Part shown: positions 25,208 to 33,677 of the stretch, piece after piece
Layout: the number at the start of each line of letters is the position of its first letter
Position numbering within the stretch: position 1 is the stretch's first letter
DNA from: an uncultured Desulfuromonadales bacterium
GTDB lineage: Bacteria; Desulfobacterota; Desulfuromonadia; Desulfuromonadales; Geopsychrobacteraceae
Assembly (NCBI GenBank): GCA_945787295.1
Contig: CALZHQ010000052.1
Location: 1 to 40,258 of the forward strand
Direction: 5' to 3'
DNA length: 40,258 bases
Position numbers and translations under genes: made by a program
The notes under the pieces: generated by a model
What the model saw: only the letters and a program-made list of their open reading frames with translations
Databases searched by the model: none
What the model was told of the DNA's origin: nothing

Positions 25208-26125
25208 ATGGATCAAGAACAATTAAAACAACAGATCAAGCAGTTGGCCGCTGAGCGCAACGCTCTGCTGATGGCCCATAATTATCAACGTGACGAGGTC
25301 CAGGAAATTGCCGAAATCACTGGCGACTCCCTGGCCCTGTCGATGGAAGCGGCCAAGACCGACAAACAGGTGATCGTCTTCTGCGGTGTGCACTTCATGG
25401 CTGAAAGTGCTGCCATCCTCGCCCCGGAGAAGACTGTGCTGTTGCCGCGAGTAGATGCCGGCTGCCCGATGGCCGACATGGTCACCGACGAGCAATTGCG
25501 CACGTTCAAAGCCCAACATCCCGATGCCACAGTGGTCACCTACGTCAACTCGACCGCCGCGGTCAAGGCGGAGAGCGATATCTGCTGCACCAGTTCCAAC
25601 GCCGTCAACGTCGCCCGCTCGCTGGAGGCCAACAAACTGCTGATGGTCCCCGACCGCAACCTGGGTCGCTACATCGCCAAGCATGTGCCGGAAAAAGAAT
25701 GTATCTGCTGGGAAGGCTACTGCCCGACCCACGACCGGCTGAAAGTTGAGGAAATCGTTCAGGCCAAGGCCGAGCACCCAGGCGCCCCCTTCGTCGCCCA
25801 CCCGGAATGTACCCCGGAAATCCTCGAGCTGGCCGATCACATCTGCTCGACCAGCGGCATGTACGAATACGCCCGCACCAGCCCTGCGCAGAAGCTGATC
25901 ATCGGCACCGAGCAGGGGATCCTCTGGCGGCTGAAGAAGGAAAATCCGGAAAAAGAATTTATCCTGCCGAGCCGGTCGCTGATCTGTCCGAATATGAAGC
26001 TGACCTCGCTGGAGGACATCCTCAACTGCCTGCAGACCATGGAACCACGGATCACGGTTCCCGAAGAGGTCCGCGTCAAGGCCAAGCTGAGCCTCGACCG
26101 GATGCTGGCGGTACCGCGGGATTGA
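25208..26125 (+). CDS. nadA: NadA, quinolinate synthase
   Basis: A 305-residue enzyme that condenses iminoaspartate with dihydroxyacetone phosphate to quinolinate for NAD synthesis. It has the family's three-fold repeat: [46 protein letters not shown]. The [4Fe-4S] cysteines are expected to be Cys86 (AGCPMADM), Cys172 (WEGYCPTH) and Cys260 (LICPNMK), with spacing that fits the Thermotoga enzyme. The length is normal for the short class. It is monocistronic: a promoter lies upstream and a strong terminator follows 28 bases after the stop. Confidence 0.96.
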   Translation: MDQEQLKQQIKQLAAERNALLMAHNYQRDEVQEIAEITGDSLALSMEAAKTDKQVIVFCGVHFMAESAAILAPEKTVLLPRVDAGCPMADMVTDEQLRTFKAQHPDATVVTYVNSTAAVKAESDICCTSSNAVNVARSLEANKLLMVPDRNLGRYIAKHVPEKECICWEGYCPTHDRLKVEEIVQAKAEHPGAPFVAHPECTPEILELADHICSTSGMYEYARTSPAQKLIIGTEQGILWRLKKENPEKEFILPSRSLICPNMKLTSLEDILNCLQTMEPRITVPEEVRVKAKLSLDRMLAVPRD

Positions 26126-26153
26126 GCTGTTAGCAGCATCTGAACTATCATGA

Positions 26154-26180
26154 AAAGGGCGTGCGATCTGCACGCCCTTT
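26154..26180 (+). terminator. Rho-independent terminator of nadA
   Basis: An 11-bp perfect stem (AAAGGGCGTGC with GCACGCCCTTT) and a 5-base loop, followed by ACTTTTG. It lies 28 bases after the nadA stop and covers a GTG at 26161 that could otherwise be taken as the mfd start. Confidence 0.88.
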
Positions 26181-26199
26181 ACTTTTGTCACGGACCGGT

Positions 26200-29100
26200 A
26201 TGGACCAGGATTTTTCCCAAGACATTAAACGCGCCACCGTTAAAAGTTTCGTCGACGGTCTCTGCCATCACCGACAGACCAGTGAAGTGCTTGGACTGCA
26301 CGGCTCAAGCGATGCCTACCTGCTGGCCCGGCTGCTCAGTGAACACCGCGGCCTGTTGGTGATTCTGACCGCCGACCTGCAGCAGGCCCGGGTGCTGACC
26401 GCTGACCTGCAATTCTACCATCACCGCCCGGCCGAGATTGCCCTGCTGCCGAACTGGGAACTTTCCCCTTACGATCCGCTGACTCCGCACCCGGAGCTGG
26501 AGGCGATCCGCCTGACCACCCTGGCGGCGCTCAATCGAGCGGAACTCAAAGCTCTGGTGCTGCCGGTCCGGGCGCTGATGCAGAAGCTGATTCCGCGCCA
26601 GGTGCTGGCCAATATCGCCCTGGAGCTGGTGGTCGAAGAAGAATATCCGCACGCGCAACTGAGCGAAACCCTGCTGCAACTCGGCTACCAGCCGGTACCC
26701 CTGGTTGAAGAACGGGGCAGCTTTGCCGTGCGGGGCGATATCATCGACCTGTTTCCGCCGGACGCCGAGCAGCCGGTGCGACTCGATTTTTACGGCGACT
26801 GGATCGAAAAAATGCGCCCCTTCGATCCGGCCAGCCAACGCTCGCTGGAAGGCAGCTTCGAACGGCTGAAACTGATTCCGTCGAAAGAGATGATTCTTCA
26901 CGGACCGTTTCTCGACACTTTCGGGCAGCGGCTGAAAGAACGCTGTGATGAGCTGTCGCTGCCGCGCACCGAGCGGGAAGCGATTATGGAAGAGGTGCGC
27001 GAAGGAATTCTCGCCCCGGGCCGGCATTTTCTGCTGCCGTTCAACTACCCGGCCCTCGATCCGCTGTTCAACTACCTGGAAAAAGAGCGCTGGGTGCTGC
27101 TCGACCCACCCGCCATCGAGCAGGAGGTCGACCTGTTTCACCGCGAGGTGCGCGACGGCGAAGCACGGATGCTCGATCAGCAGCAACCACATGCCGCCCG
27201 CCGGGAGCTGTTCCTCGACCCGGCCGAAGTCCAGCCACTCCTGACCGGCTCGGGACGGATCGAGATGTCACAGCTGCGGGTCTTTCAGCTTGATGACCAA
27301 CGGGAGCGCTACCATTTCAACTGTATCGGCAACGCCGAACTGCGCGCCCACCCGAGCGACGGGCATGACGGTCTGGAGCCGCTGGTAGATAAACTGCAGC
27401 AGGCCGAAACTGACAACTGGCGCAGCCTGCTGGTCTGTCATCGAACCAGTCAGGCAGAACGTCTGCGCGAACTGCTCGCCGCCCACGACATCAAACTGAA
27501 TATCAACCCGTCGCTGCGGCTGAACAACCTGCACCCCGGTCATCCACAGCTCTGTGTCGGCGAACTCTCCAGCGGCTTCTGCCTGCCGGAAGAGAAGCTG
27601 ATCATCATCAGCGAAGAAGAGATCTTCGGCAAACGCAGTCACCGGCAGAAAAAGACCGGTCAGCAGCGCGCCCGCAAGCTGATGAGCAGTCTGGCCGAGC
27701 TGAAAGAGAACGACTACATCGTCCACACCGACCACGGCATCGGCAAATACCTCGGACTGACCCACCTGCAGACCGGCCCGGTCGAAGGGGACTTTCTGCA
27801 CCTGCTCTACGCCGGTGGCGACAAGCTGTACCTGCCGATTGAGCGGATCGAGAAAATCCAGAAATATGTCGGCGGCGAAGGCTCCTCTCCGAAACTCGAT
27901 AAGATGGGCGGCCAGGGCTGGGAAAAAGCCCGCCTGAAAGCGCGCGCCGCGGTCGAGGAGCTGGCCCGGCAACTGCTGGAGCTGTACGCCAAGCGGGAAC
28001 TGCGTCAGGGCTTCGCCTACTCGGCGCCCGACCCGCTGTATCGTGAGTTCGAAGCGACCTTCCCGCACGAGGAGACCGACGACCAGCTCGCGGCCATCGA
28101 AGACACCTTGAGCGACATGCAGTCGGAAAAACCGATGGACCGGCTGGTCTGCGGCGATGTCGGCTACGGCAAGACCGAGGTCGCCCTGCGCGCGGCGGTC
28201 AAGGCGGTACTCGACAGCAAACAGGTCGCCGTGCTGGTGCCGACCACGGTGCTGGCCCGCCAGCACTGGGAAAGCTTCAGGCAGCGGCTGGAAGAGTTTC
28301 CGGTCCGGGTCGAGATGATTTCCCGCTTCCGCAGCCCGGCCGAGAACAAGAGAACCCTTGAGTCCGCCGCCGCCGGCAAGATCGATATCCTGGTCGGCAC
28401 CCACCGGATATTACAGCGTGATGTGCGCTTCAAGGATCTGGGCCTGGTGATCGTCGATGAAGAGCAGCGCTTCGGCGTCAGCCACAAAGAGAAGTTGAAA
28501 CAACTGCGCGCCGAGGTCGACATCCTCACTCTGACCGCCACGCCGATTCCACGCACCCTGCATATGAGCATGGCCGGGATGCGTGACCTGTCGGTGATCG
28601 ATACCGCGCCGATCGACCGGCTGGCGATCCGGACCTACGTGACCCGCTTCGATGATGAACTGCTGCGCCAGGCGATTCTTCGGGAACTGCGCCGTGGCGG
28701 ACAGGTCTATTTTGTCCACAACCGGGTCCAGACCATCGATGCCATGGCCGATCAGCTCAAAGAGCTGGTGCCGGAAGCGAACATCTCGGTCGGCCACGGG
28801 CAGATGGCGGAAAAAGAGCTGGAGCAGGTGATGCTCGATTTCATCGAGGGCAAGAGTAACCTGCTGCTGGCGACCACCATTATCGAGAACGGCCTGGATA
28901 TTCCGCGCGCCAACACCATCATCGTCAACCGCGCCGACTGCTTCGGTCTCTCGCAGCTCTACCAGCTGCGTGGCCGGGTCGGGCGTTCCGACCGGCGGGC
29001 CTATGCCTACCTGCTGATCCCCGGCGAAGCTGCACTGACCAGAGAGGCCCGTGAACGGCTGAAGGTGCTGCAGGAGCTGACCGAACTGGGCGCCGGTTTC

Positions 29101-29688
29101 CGCATCGCCAGTCACGACCTGGAGCTGCGCGGCGCCGGTGACCTGCTCGGTGCCAAACAGTCGGGACCGATCGCGGCGATCGGTTTTGAACTCTATACCG
29201 AACTGCTGGAAGAGACGATCGACAAGCTGCGCGGTATCGAGCACGAAGAAAAAGTCGATCCGGAAATCAGACTTGGCCTGTCGGCCTTCTTTGCCGAAAA
29301 ATACCTGCCTGACCCGAACCAGCGCCTGCAATTCTACCAGCGGATGGCGGCAGCGGAAAATGATGAGGAGCTGTTCGACCTGATCGAGGAGTTGCGTGAT
29401 CGCTACGGCGAGCTGCCAGCTGCCGGTGAAACCCTGGTCGGCACCATGCGCTTACGGATCCTGTTGAAAAAACTGCGCGTCGAACTGCTTGAATACGATA
29501 GCCGTCGCCTGCACCTGGTGTTCCATGCCACGACCAAGGTTTCGCCCGAACTGATCCGCAGCCTGCTCACCGAGCAGCCGGACCGCTACCGGCTGGGCGC
29601 CGATTTCAAATTGAGTGTCGAGCTGGGCCGACTCAAAGATCAGGAGCTGTTGCTGGCGGTGAGAAAAGAATTGCAACTGTTTTTCTGA
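26200..29688 (+). CDS. mfd: Mfd, transcription-repair coupling factor
   Basis: A 1162-residue ATPase that removes stalled RNA polymerase and recruits UvrA. The UvrB-like N-terminal part (LLPNWELSPYDPLTPHPE, then EERGSFAVRGDIIDLFPP) is followed by the polymerase-interaction domain (about 500-560, NDYIVHTDHGIGKYLGLTHL), the superfamily 2 translocase with Walker A CGDVGYGKTE (about 650), DEEQRFGV (about 753) and TATPIPRTLHMS, and the C-terminal TRCF domain. The start chosen is ATG 26200 (MDQDFSQDIKRA): the in-frame GTG at 26161 lies inside the nadA terminator. The ribosome site is weak (GGA). The length is normal. Confidence 0.95.
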   Translation: MDQDFSQDIKRATVKSFVDGLCHHRQTSEVLGLHGSSDAYLLARLLSEHRGLLVILTADLQQARVLTADLQFYHHRPAEIALLPNWELSPYDPLTPHPELEAIRLTTLAALNRAELKALVLPVRALMQKLIPRQVLANIALELVVEEEYPHAQLSETLLQLGYQPVPLVEERGSFAVRGDIIDLFPPDAEQPVRLDFYGDWIEKMRPFDPASQRSLEGSFERLKLIPSKEMILHGPFLDTFGQRLKERCDELSLPRTEREAIMEEVREGILAPGRHFLLPFNYPALDPLFNYLEKERWVLLDPPAIEQEVDLFHREVRDGEARMLDQQQPHAARRELFLDPAEVQPLLTGSGRIEMSQLRVFQLDDQRERYHFNCIGNAELRAHPSDGHDGLEPLVDKLQQAETDNWRSLLVCHRTSQAERLRELLAAHDIKLNINPSLRLNNLHPGHPQLCVGELSSGFCLPEEKLIIISEEEIFGKRSHRQKKTGQQRARKLMSSLAELKENDYIVHTDHGIGKYLGLTHLQTGPVEGDFLHLLYAGGDKLYLPIERIEKIQKYVGGEGSSPKLDKMGGQGWEKARLKARAAVEELARQLLELYAKRELRQGFAYSAPDPLYREFEATFPHEETDDQLAAIEDTLSDMQSEKPMDRLVCGDVGYGKTEVALRAAVKAVLDSKQVAVLVPTTVLARQHWESFRQRLEEFPVRVEMISRFRSPAENKRTLESAAAGKIDILVGTHRILQRDVRFKDLGLVIVDEEQRFGVSHKEKLKQLRAEVDILTLTATPIPRTLHMSMAGMRDLSVIDTAPIDRLAIRTYVTRFDDELLRQAILRELRRGGQVYFVHNRVQTIDAMADQLKELVPEANISVGHGQMAEKELEQVMLDFIEGKSNLLLATTIIENGLDIPRANTIIVNRADCFGLSQLYQLRGRVGRSDRRAYAYLLIPGEAALTREARERLKVLQELTELGAGFRIASHDLELRGAGDLLGAKQSGPIAAIGFELYTELLEETIDKLRGIEHEEKVDPEIRLGLSAFFAEKYLPDPNQRLQFYQRMAAAENDEELFDLIEELRDRYGELPAAGETLVGTMRLRILLKKLRVELLEYDSRRLHLVFHATTKVSPELIRSLLTEQPDRYRLGADFKLSVELGRLKDQELLLAVRKELQLFF

Positions 29689-29725
29689 CTATGCTAGCGT
29701 GAGTTCCCTGTTTTCTGCTTTATTC

Positions 29726-30700
29726 ATGGGTGTTTGTGTGCCGAACCGAACGCTGATTAAATGCTTAATCCTCCTGCTTTTTCTGGCCGGGCTGCTTGCC
29801 TGTGAGCAGCAACCGGAACCACTGCCGCCACTGCTGAAGGTCGGTGAACGGCAACTGACCCTGCAACAGTTTGAGCGCGAACTTCAGCGCAACTACCCGG
29901 ACCTGTCCGACCTTCCCGCCCCGGAACGGTTGCAAATAAAAATCCAGTTGGTCAACCGCCTGATCGAAAGGGAACTGATTCTGGCCGAAGCAGAACGGAT
30001 CGATGTCCGGATCGGCCCCGATGAACTGGATGCAGCGATGGCTGAATTACGCGGCAACTACAGTGCCGCCGAGTACGAGCAGATTTTGCACGACGCTGGG
30101 CAGACCGTGCAAAACTGGAAGCGTGGTTTGAAGCTGCGCCTGGTTACCAAGAAAGTGAGCGATGCACTGCTTGGTGCTCAAACTCAGGTTGACGACAAAG
30201 AGGCAGAGACATACTATCTGGCCAATAAGGATGAATTCCGCCGCCCGGCCGAATTGCGCGCCCGGCAGATGCTTTTTGCCGATGTGGAAGATGCCCAACA
30301 GGTCCTGAAAAAACTGAAAAAGGGCGCGGACTTTGCCGAACTGGCCCGGGAACATTCCCTGTCCCCGGACCGGGAAGATGGTGGCAACCTCGGTTATTTT
30401 TCACGTGGCCAGCTGCCTCCGGAATTTGACCAGGTCCTGTTCAGGCTCGGCGCCGGCCAGTTCAGTGATCCGGTCGAAAGCCCCTACGGAATCCACTTGT
30501 TTCTGGTCGAGCGCCGGCGTCGGGCCGGGCTGCGCCCGTATGCCGCGGTAAAAAGTGAGATCATGGCCAAGCTATCTCAACAACGCGAGGAAGAAGCTTT
30601 TCAAAATTGGCTGGAAGAGTTACATAATACTACGCATATCTCGGTCAACTGGAATCAGTTGAAAATAGATACGAATCAACCGAATAGTGACAAGGAATGA
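29726..30700 (+). CDS. PpiC/SurA-type peptidyl-prolyl isomerase, probable lipoprotein
   Basis: About 324 residues. A hydrophobic signal segment ends in a lipobox-like LLAC (Cys followed by EQQPEP), so it is probably lipid-anchored. A SurA_N-like helical chaperone segment (about 35-165) is followed by one parvulin domain (about 170-270: ELRARQMLFADVEDAQQVLK, then GADFAELAREHS, then GNLGYFSRGQLPPEFDQ and SPYGIHLFLVE). Parvulins help fold outer-membrane proteins. The start is uncertain: ATG 29726, GTG 29738 and GTG 29699 are all in frame and none has a strong ribosome site; the shortest gives the most normal signal peptide. It follows mfd by under 40 bp and precedes a second SurA-like gene by 4 bp. 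Confidence 0.87.
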   Translation: MGVCVPNRTLIKCLILLLFLAGLLACEQQPEPLPPLLKVGERQLTLQQFERELQRNYPDLSDLPAPERLQIKIQLVNRLIERELILAEAERIDVRIGPDELDAAMAELRGNYSAAEYEQILHDAGQTVQNWKRGLKLRLVTKKVSDALLGAQTQVDDKEAETYYLANKDEFRRPAELRARQMLFADVEDAQQVLKKLKKGADFAELAREHSLSPDREDGGNLGYFSRGQLPPEFDQVLFRLGAGQFSDPVESPYGIHLFLVERRRRAGLRPYAAVKSEIMAKLSQQREEEAFQNWLEELHNTTHISVNWNQLKIDTNQPNSDKE

Positions 30701-30704
30701 CAAG

Positions 30705-31649
30705 ATGAAAAGATATCTGCTCTTGCTCCTGCTGATGACCTTGGCAGTTCAACCGGCAACTGCGAAAACCCTGACCAAGGTTACGGCCGTGGTCAATAAC
30801 GACATCATCAGCAGCTATCAGCTGGACAAAGCGGTTCTCGATGCACTGGAAAAAGATGCCAAGGGCAACCAACTGACCAGCAAGCAGTTTGATGAATTGA
30901 AAGCCCGGGTGCTTGAAAATCTGATCAACGAAAAGCTGGTCGAGCAGCGGATCAAAGAACTGGGCCTGACGGTTCCCGACCCGGAACTGAATGCCGCCAT
31001 CGAAGACGTACAGATCAAAAACAACCTGACTGCCGAGATGCTCAAGCAGGCCGTTGAAGCACAAGGGATGTCATTTGAGGATTATCGGCAGCAGCTGAAA
31101 AACGAAATCCTCCGCTACAAGCTGCTCGGACGTGAAGTCAACTACAAGGTTCAAGTCACCAGCGGTGAAGTCCGTGATTACTTCCGCGAGCATATCGATG
31201 AGTACCGTGCCAAACCGAAAATTCGGGTCAGCAGTGTCAGCTTCGAGATTCCGGCCAACATCAGCGAAGCTGAAATGCTGGAACTCAACAAACGGGTCTC
31301 TGTCACCCGCGATCTGCTGATCAACGGTGAGGAATTTGACAAGGTCATCGCATCTCAGGGCGATGGGGTGTTCGGTGGCGATATGGGCGAACTGATCCCT
31401 GAGGACCTGAACCAGGAGCTGCAGGAAGCCCTTGCCGGTCTGACAGTCGGCCAAGTCAGCGAACCGGTCACCATGGACAACCAGCTGCTGCTGTTCATGG
31501 TGACCGACCACAACCCTGGCGATATCAACCTGTATGACCGGGTTAAAGGTGATATCGAGAAAATTCTCGAAAAGCAGAAGACCGACGCCCGTTTTAAGGA
31601 ATGGGCCCAGGAACTGCGCGACCGCGGGCATATCGACATCCGCATTTAG
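30705..31649 (+). CDS. SurA-like periplasmic chaperone / peptidyl-prolyl isomerase
   Basis: A 314-residue exported protein with signal peptide (MKRYLLLLLLMTLAVQPATA). The N-terminal SurA domain is clear: TKVTAVVNNDIISSYQLDKA, VLENLINEKLVEQRIKELGL, and GMSFEDYRQQLKNEILRYKL. One parvulin domain follows (about 165-285) with GDGVFGGDMGELIPEDLNQEL. E. coli SurA has two parvulin domains, so this is a one-domain form. The start ATG 30705 has AAGGAA at 30692; an earlier in-frame ATG would overlap the upstream gene. It is cotranscribed with the lipoprotein isomerase, and the operon ends at the terminator at 31673-31712. Confidence 0.9.
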   Translation: MKRYLLLLLLMTLAVQPATAKTLTKVTAVVNNDIISSYQLDKAVLDALEKDAKGNQLTSKQFDELKARVLENLINEKLVEQRIKELGLTVPDPELNAAIEDVQIKNNLTAEMLKQAVEAQGMSFEDYRQQLKNEILRYKLLGREVNYKVQVTSGEVRDYFREHIDEYRAKPKIRVSSVSFEIPANISEAEMLELNKRVSVTRDLLINGEEFDKVIASQGDGVFGGDMGELIPEDLNQELQEALAGLTVGQVSEPVTMDNQLLLFMVTDHNPGDINLYDRVKGDIEKILEKQKTDARFKEWAQELRDRGHIDIRI

Positions 31650-31672
31650 ATTTTAGTAAACCAAGCGAACTC

Positions 31673-31712
31673 AAAAGCCTCCCTTGGAGTTATTCTTGGG
31701 AGGCTTTTTTTT
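31673..31712 (+). terminator. Rho-independent terminator after the SurA-like gene
   Basis: An 11-bp perfect stem (AAAAGCCTCCC with GGGAGGCTTTT) and a 14-base loop, followed by a run of T. It lies 24 bases after the stop at 31649. Confidence 0.93.
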
Positions 31713-31744
31713 CAGCTCTGTCGTGAAAATTATTGATTGCTTAT

Positions 31745-31900
31745 GGCGTCTCAAAACCAAGGACATCCTCCGGGATGGAAAGGACTATTGACCGGAACCT
31801 TCAAGAAGTGGATAATCTCTGTGAGAGGCACTTTTGAAAAATCTTGTCTCTTATTGGCCCAGCGTCACCCCCCCTCCGACGCTGGGCCTCTTATTTTCTC
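31745..31900 (+). ncRNA. Possible CsrA-binding small RNA (GGA-rich, ends in terminator)
   Basis: The 383-bp gap between the SurA-like gene and the cytochrome gene holds no convincing reading frame. Within 52 bases (31761-31812) there are six GGA triplets, several in CsrA-like contexts (CAAGGAC, ATGGAAAGGAC, CCGGAAC, GTGGATA); one is next to a CATCC-TCCG-GGATG hairpin. A strong terminator follows at 31856-31888. Clustered GGA motifs plus a terminator is the layout of CsrB/RsmZ-type sponge RNAs. I see no clear promoter, no GacA-type box, and have no conservation data, so the 5' end and the call itself are tentative. Confidence 0.28.
31856..31888 (+). terminator. Strong intergenic terminator hairpin
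   Basis: A perfect 11-bp stem (GGCCCAGCGTC with GACGCTGGGCC) and an 11-base C-rich loop, followed by TCTTATTTTC. It cannot serve the SurA-like operon, which has its own terminator 145 bases earlier, so some transcript must start between 31712 and 31856. Confidence 0.72.
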
Positions 31901-31966
31901 CCAATCCCAGACAAATCGGCTTTGACAGAACAATTATCACATTTGATTTTCCGATTTTTGAAAGTG

Positions 31967-31997
31967 GAAAAGCCCCAGATCTGACCGACCCGGGGCC
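31967..31997 (-). terminator. Probable terminator of the cytochrome c gene
   Basis: On the minus strand GCCCC pairs with GGGGC (with some inner GG/TC pairing) and is followed by TTTTCC. It lies about 100 bases after the cytochrome stop at 32096. A second small hairpin, GAAAGCTC with GAGCTTTC, lies close by (about 32000-32020). Confidence 0.5.
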
Positions 31998-32095
31998 TCG
32001 AAAGCTCTATGGAGCTTTCCTCAACAAATATTTATGCGCCATTTGCAGAGACAGGTGGAGACACCCTCACCCGAAGTGAAAAGAGCCTGAAAAAA

Positions 32096-32647
32096 TCAGT
32101 GATGATGTTTCCCCTCGTCCCCATTAGTCAGTCCGGGGAAGCGCTCTGCTGCATACTTGCCGTGACAGGAAACACAGGCGGCGTTCATCTTGTAGAAGTA
32201 GAAATTGACCACATCCGCATTCTTCATCTCTGCCGCATGGGCTAGCATGCCCGCTGACTTATGGAAAGCCATGTCCATCTCGATGAACTGCTGCGGTAGT
32301 ACCCGGTGCAACTCCTCTTTCTGTGCATCCGTCAGTTTCTGCTTGAGAATAAAACTCGCTTTGATCTTCTGACCAATGGCCGAAACCTTATCCCACTCTC
32401 CGGCCGCGATTGCCGGAACCAAGTCCATCATGCCCTGTTGGATCAATCCCATTTCCTGGTTGAGCAAGGCCAACAGATCGGGGGAAAGAGCGACGCGCTG
32501 AGAGGGCTGTGGTTTCACGTGTTGCACATGCTCGGCATCCGGTTTCGCAGTGTTTTCATGCTGCTCATGGCTGGCAGCCTGAACAAACGGGGCAAGACAG
32601 AAGAGGATGGCAGCGATGGTCAGGGGGGTGTTTTTCAGCATCGGCAT
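32096..32647 (-). CDS. Periplasmic cytochrome c'-like monoheme protein
   Basis: A 183-residue exported protein: signal peptide (PLTIAAILFCLAPFVQAA), a His/Gln-rich linker, then a helical bundle (about 55-165) with one heme motif, CVSCH (158-162), in the last helix, followed by GKYAAERFPGL and a His-rich end (KHHH). A heme in the last helix of a four-helix bundle is the mark of class II cytochromes (c'/c556). The sequence NFYFYKMNAACVSCH has the usual spacing. Length is slightly more than for classical cytochrome c'. AGGAG is well placed before the ATG. Its role could be electron transfer or NO binding; this cannot be decided from the sequence. Confidence 0.8.
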   Translation of the reverse strand: MPMLKNTPLTIAAILFCLAPFVQAASHEQHENTAKPDAEHVQHVKPQPSQRVALSPDLLALLNQEMGLIQQGMMDLVPAIAAGEWDKVSAIGQKIKASFILKQKLTDAQKEELHRVLPQQFIEMDMAFHKSAGMLAHAAEMKNADVVNFYFYKMNAACVSCHGKYAAERFPGLTNGDEGKHHH

Positions 32648-32715
32648 GGGGTAACTCCTGAAAGGGAAGAAAGGGTAAAGGTTTGACTGTCTAGTATACC
32701 AAATACTCGTCCAAA

Positions 32716-32905
32716 AGCTGGGCGCACCGACCAGGCCGAAAAAGAGCGTCCTCTATTTGAAGAAACACGGCAGCGATTTCGATTAGCTCCAAACCTTTGG
32801 GACGACCCGGACCTATTGGAGATACCGGACAAGATGGTCGATCAACCAAGACACCTGGTTATCGGCAATATCGGAGAGAAGTATGGGTCTGCGGTGCTCA
32901 CCTTT
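32716..32905 (+). pseudogene. Decayed BrnT-family toxin gene
   Basis: Fragments of a BrnT-like toxin are spread over two frames. One frame holds YLKKHGSDFD and then an in-frame TAG at 32784. Shifted by one frame, LWDDPDLLEIPDKMVDQPRH runs on with LVIGNIGEKYGSAVLTF, where BrnT proteins carry 'LWDDPDLLEIPA...DEPR.LVIG.I..KHWSAV.T'. The C-terminal strand and end (RIISVRRSR in relatives) are missing, because the sequence jumps into the antitoxin remnant. With a stop, a frameshift and a deletion it cannot be functional. The family assignment is by eye. Confidence 0.65.
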
Positions 32906-33077
32906 CGAAGTCCCGTCGTTTCGAACAACAGCAAAAGTGCATCAATGTCTATTTCCCTGTTTGGATGATTCAGGCGCTGGACAAAGAGGCTCGCCGACTG
33001 GGTGTTCCTCGCCAAACGATCAGTAAATGTGGCTTGCCGGGACGCTTAAAAAGCGGGAGGACAGACAGGCTGAATAA
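32899..33077 (+). pseudogene. Decayed BrnA-family antitoxin gene
   Basis: A single frame gives LSKSRRFEQQQKCIN followed by VYFPVWMIQALDKEARRLGV and PRQTISK, matching the ribbon-helix-helix end of BrnA (relatives read 'RVNVDFPVWM...LDREARRLGVPRQS.IKVWLA'). The N-terminal half is missing, apparently lost in the same deletion that removed the toxin's C-terminus. Near 33027 one base is missing, so WLAGTLKKRED lies in the next frame and ends at TAA 33075-33077. It follows the BrnT remnant directly, as in intact BrnTA operons, where toxin precedes antitoxin. Confidence 0.65.
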
Positions 33078-33095
33078 GCTATATCGCTACGATGG

Positions 33096-33126
33096 AGCCC
33101 CCTTTGGCCCTGAGCCGAAGGGGGCT
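33096..33126. terminator. Hairpin between the BrnTA remnant and the GFA gene
   Basis: A perfect 9-bp stem (AGCCCCCTT with AAGGGGGCT) around 13 bases. Neither strand has a strong U-tract (ATTGTC on plus, CCATCG on minus), so it may be a weak or decayed terminator. Confidence 0.4.
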
Positions 33127-33175
33127 ATTGTCAATTGTAAAAGAGCAATTTCCGAAAGGGTCAGGCTCCCGCTAA

Positions 33176-33631
33176 TTACTCGGGGAGTTCATCACCAGAC
33201 CCCCCAGCTTCAGCGGGAAGATCCTTGAATTTAGGCAATCCATCCTTCATGGGCTGTACCGTTTCCTGATAATGCACATGAAATCCGGGACTAAAAGAGA
33301 AATCCTTGATGAGCACAGCCGGAACATCGACAACTCCCATCGTCGGATGCTCGATAAAGACGTGCCCGCCACAGGTCTTACACCACTTACGGACACTGGT
33401 GCCGGTTTCATTGTTTGCGGCAACGAGCTTGTCGTAGGAGGCGACCTTGTCTTCGCCTTTGGTGAGTTTGAATCGATCAGGTTGCCACAGGGTGAAGGCA
33501 TTAACCGGCCCGGCTGACCAGTGCCTGCAGGAATCGCAATGACAATAGGCCATCGCCTCCGGATTTCCACTTAAGCGGAACTCAACCGCTCCGCAAAAAC
33601 AACTGCCACTGTAAGTTTTCGTCTGGTTCAT
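33176..33631 (-). CDS. GFA-family (CENP-V/GFA) zinc protein
   Basis: A 151-residue soluble protein with the GFA fold. Zinc ligands are in place: SCFCGAVEF (Cys11, Cys13), YCHCDSCR (Cys30, Cys32, Cys35), and WCKTCGGHVF (Cys84, Cys87). Proteins of this family include one described as glutathione-dependent formaldehyde-activating enzyme, but most have no known substrate. The start ATG 33631 has AGGAG upstream; a longer frame adds residues without a ribosome site. It lies 46 bp after the nitrilase gene on the same strand, so the two are probably cotranscribed. Confidence 0.86.
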   Translation of the reverse strand: MNQTKTYSGSCFCGAVEFRLSGNPEAMAYCHCDSCRHWSAGPVNAFTLWQPDRFKLTKGEDKVASYDKLVAANNETGTSVRKWCKTCGGHVFIEHPTMGVVDVPAVLIKDFSFSPGFHVHYQETVQPMKDGLPKFKDLPAEAGGSGDELPE

Positions 33632-33677
33632 GATATCGCTCCTCGTTCCCTCCTGAAGGTTTGACATCTGAATTTTT

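Noticed and set aside
25223..26191. A 322-codon open frame on the minus strand over nadA
   Set aside because: It lies antisense to all NadA motifs, and its protein is a His/Arg/Gln-rich shadow without a domain.
27268..28404. A 378-codon open frame on the minus strand inside mfd
   Set aside because: It is antisense to well-conserved Mfd motifs, has no recognisable domain and no ribosome site; long antisense frames are expected in GC-rich coding DNA.
31737..31925. Short plus-strand frame in the gap after the SurA-like gene
   Set aside because: No ribosome site, no recognisable composition, and it runs through a strong terminator hairpin.
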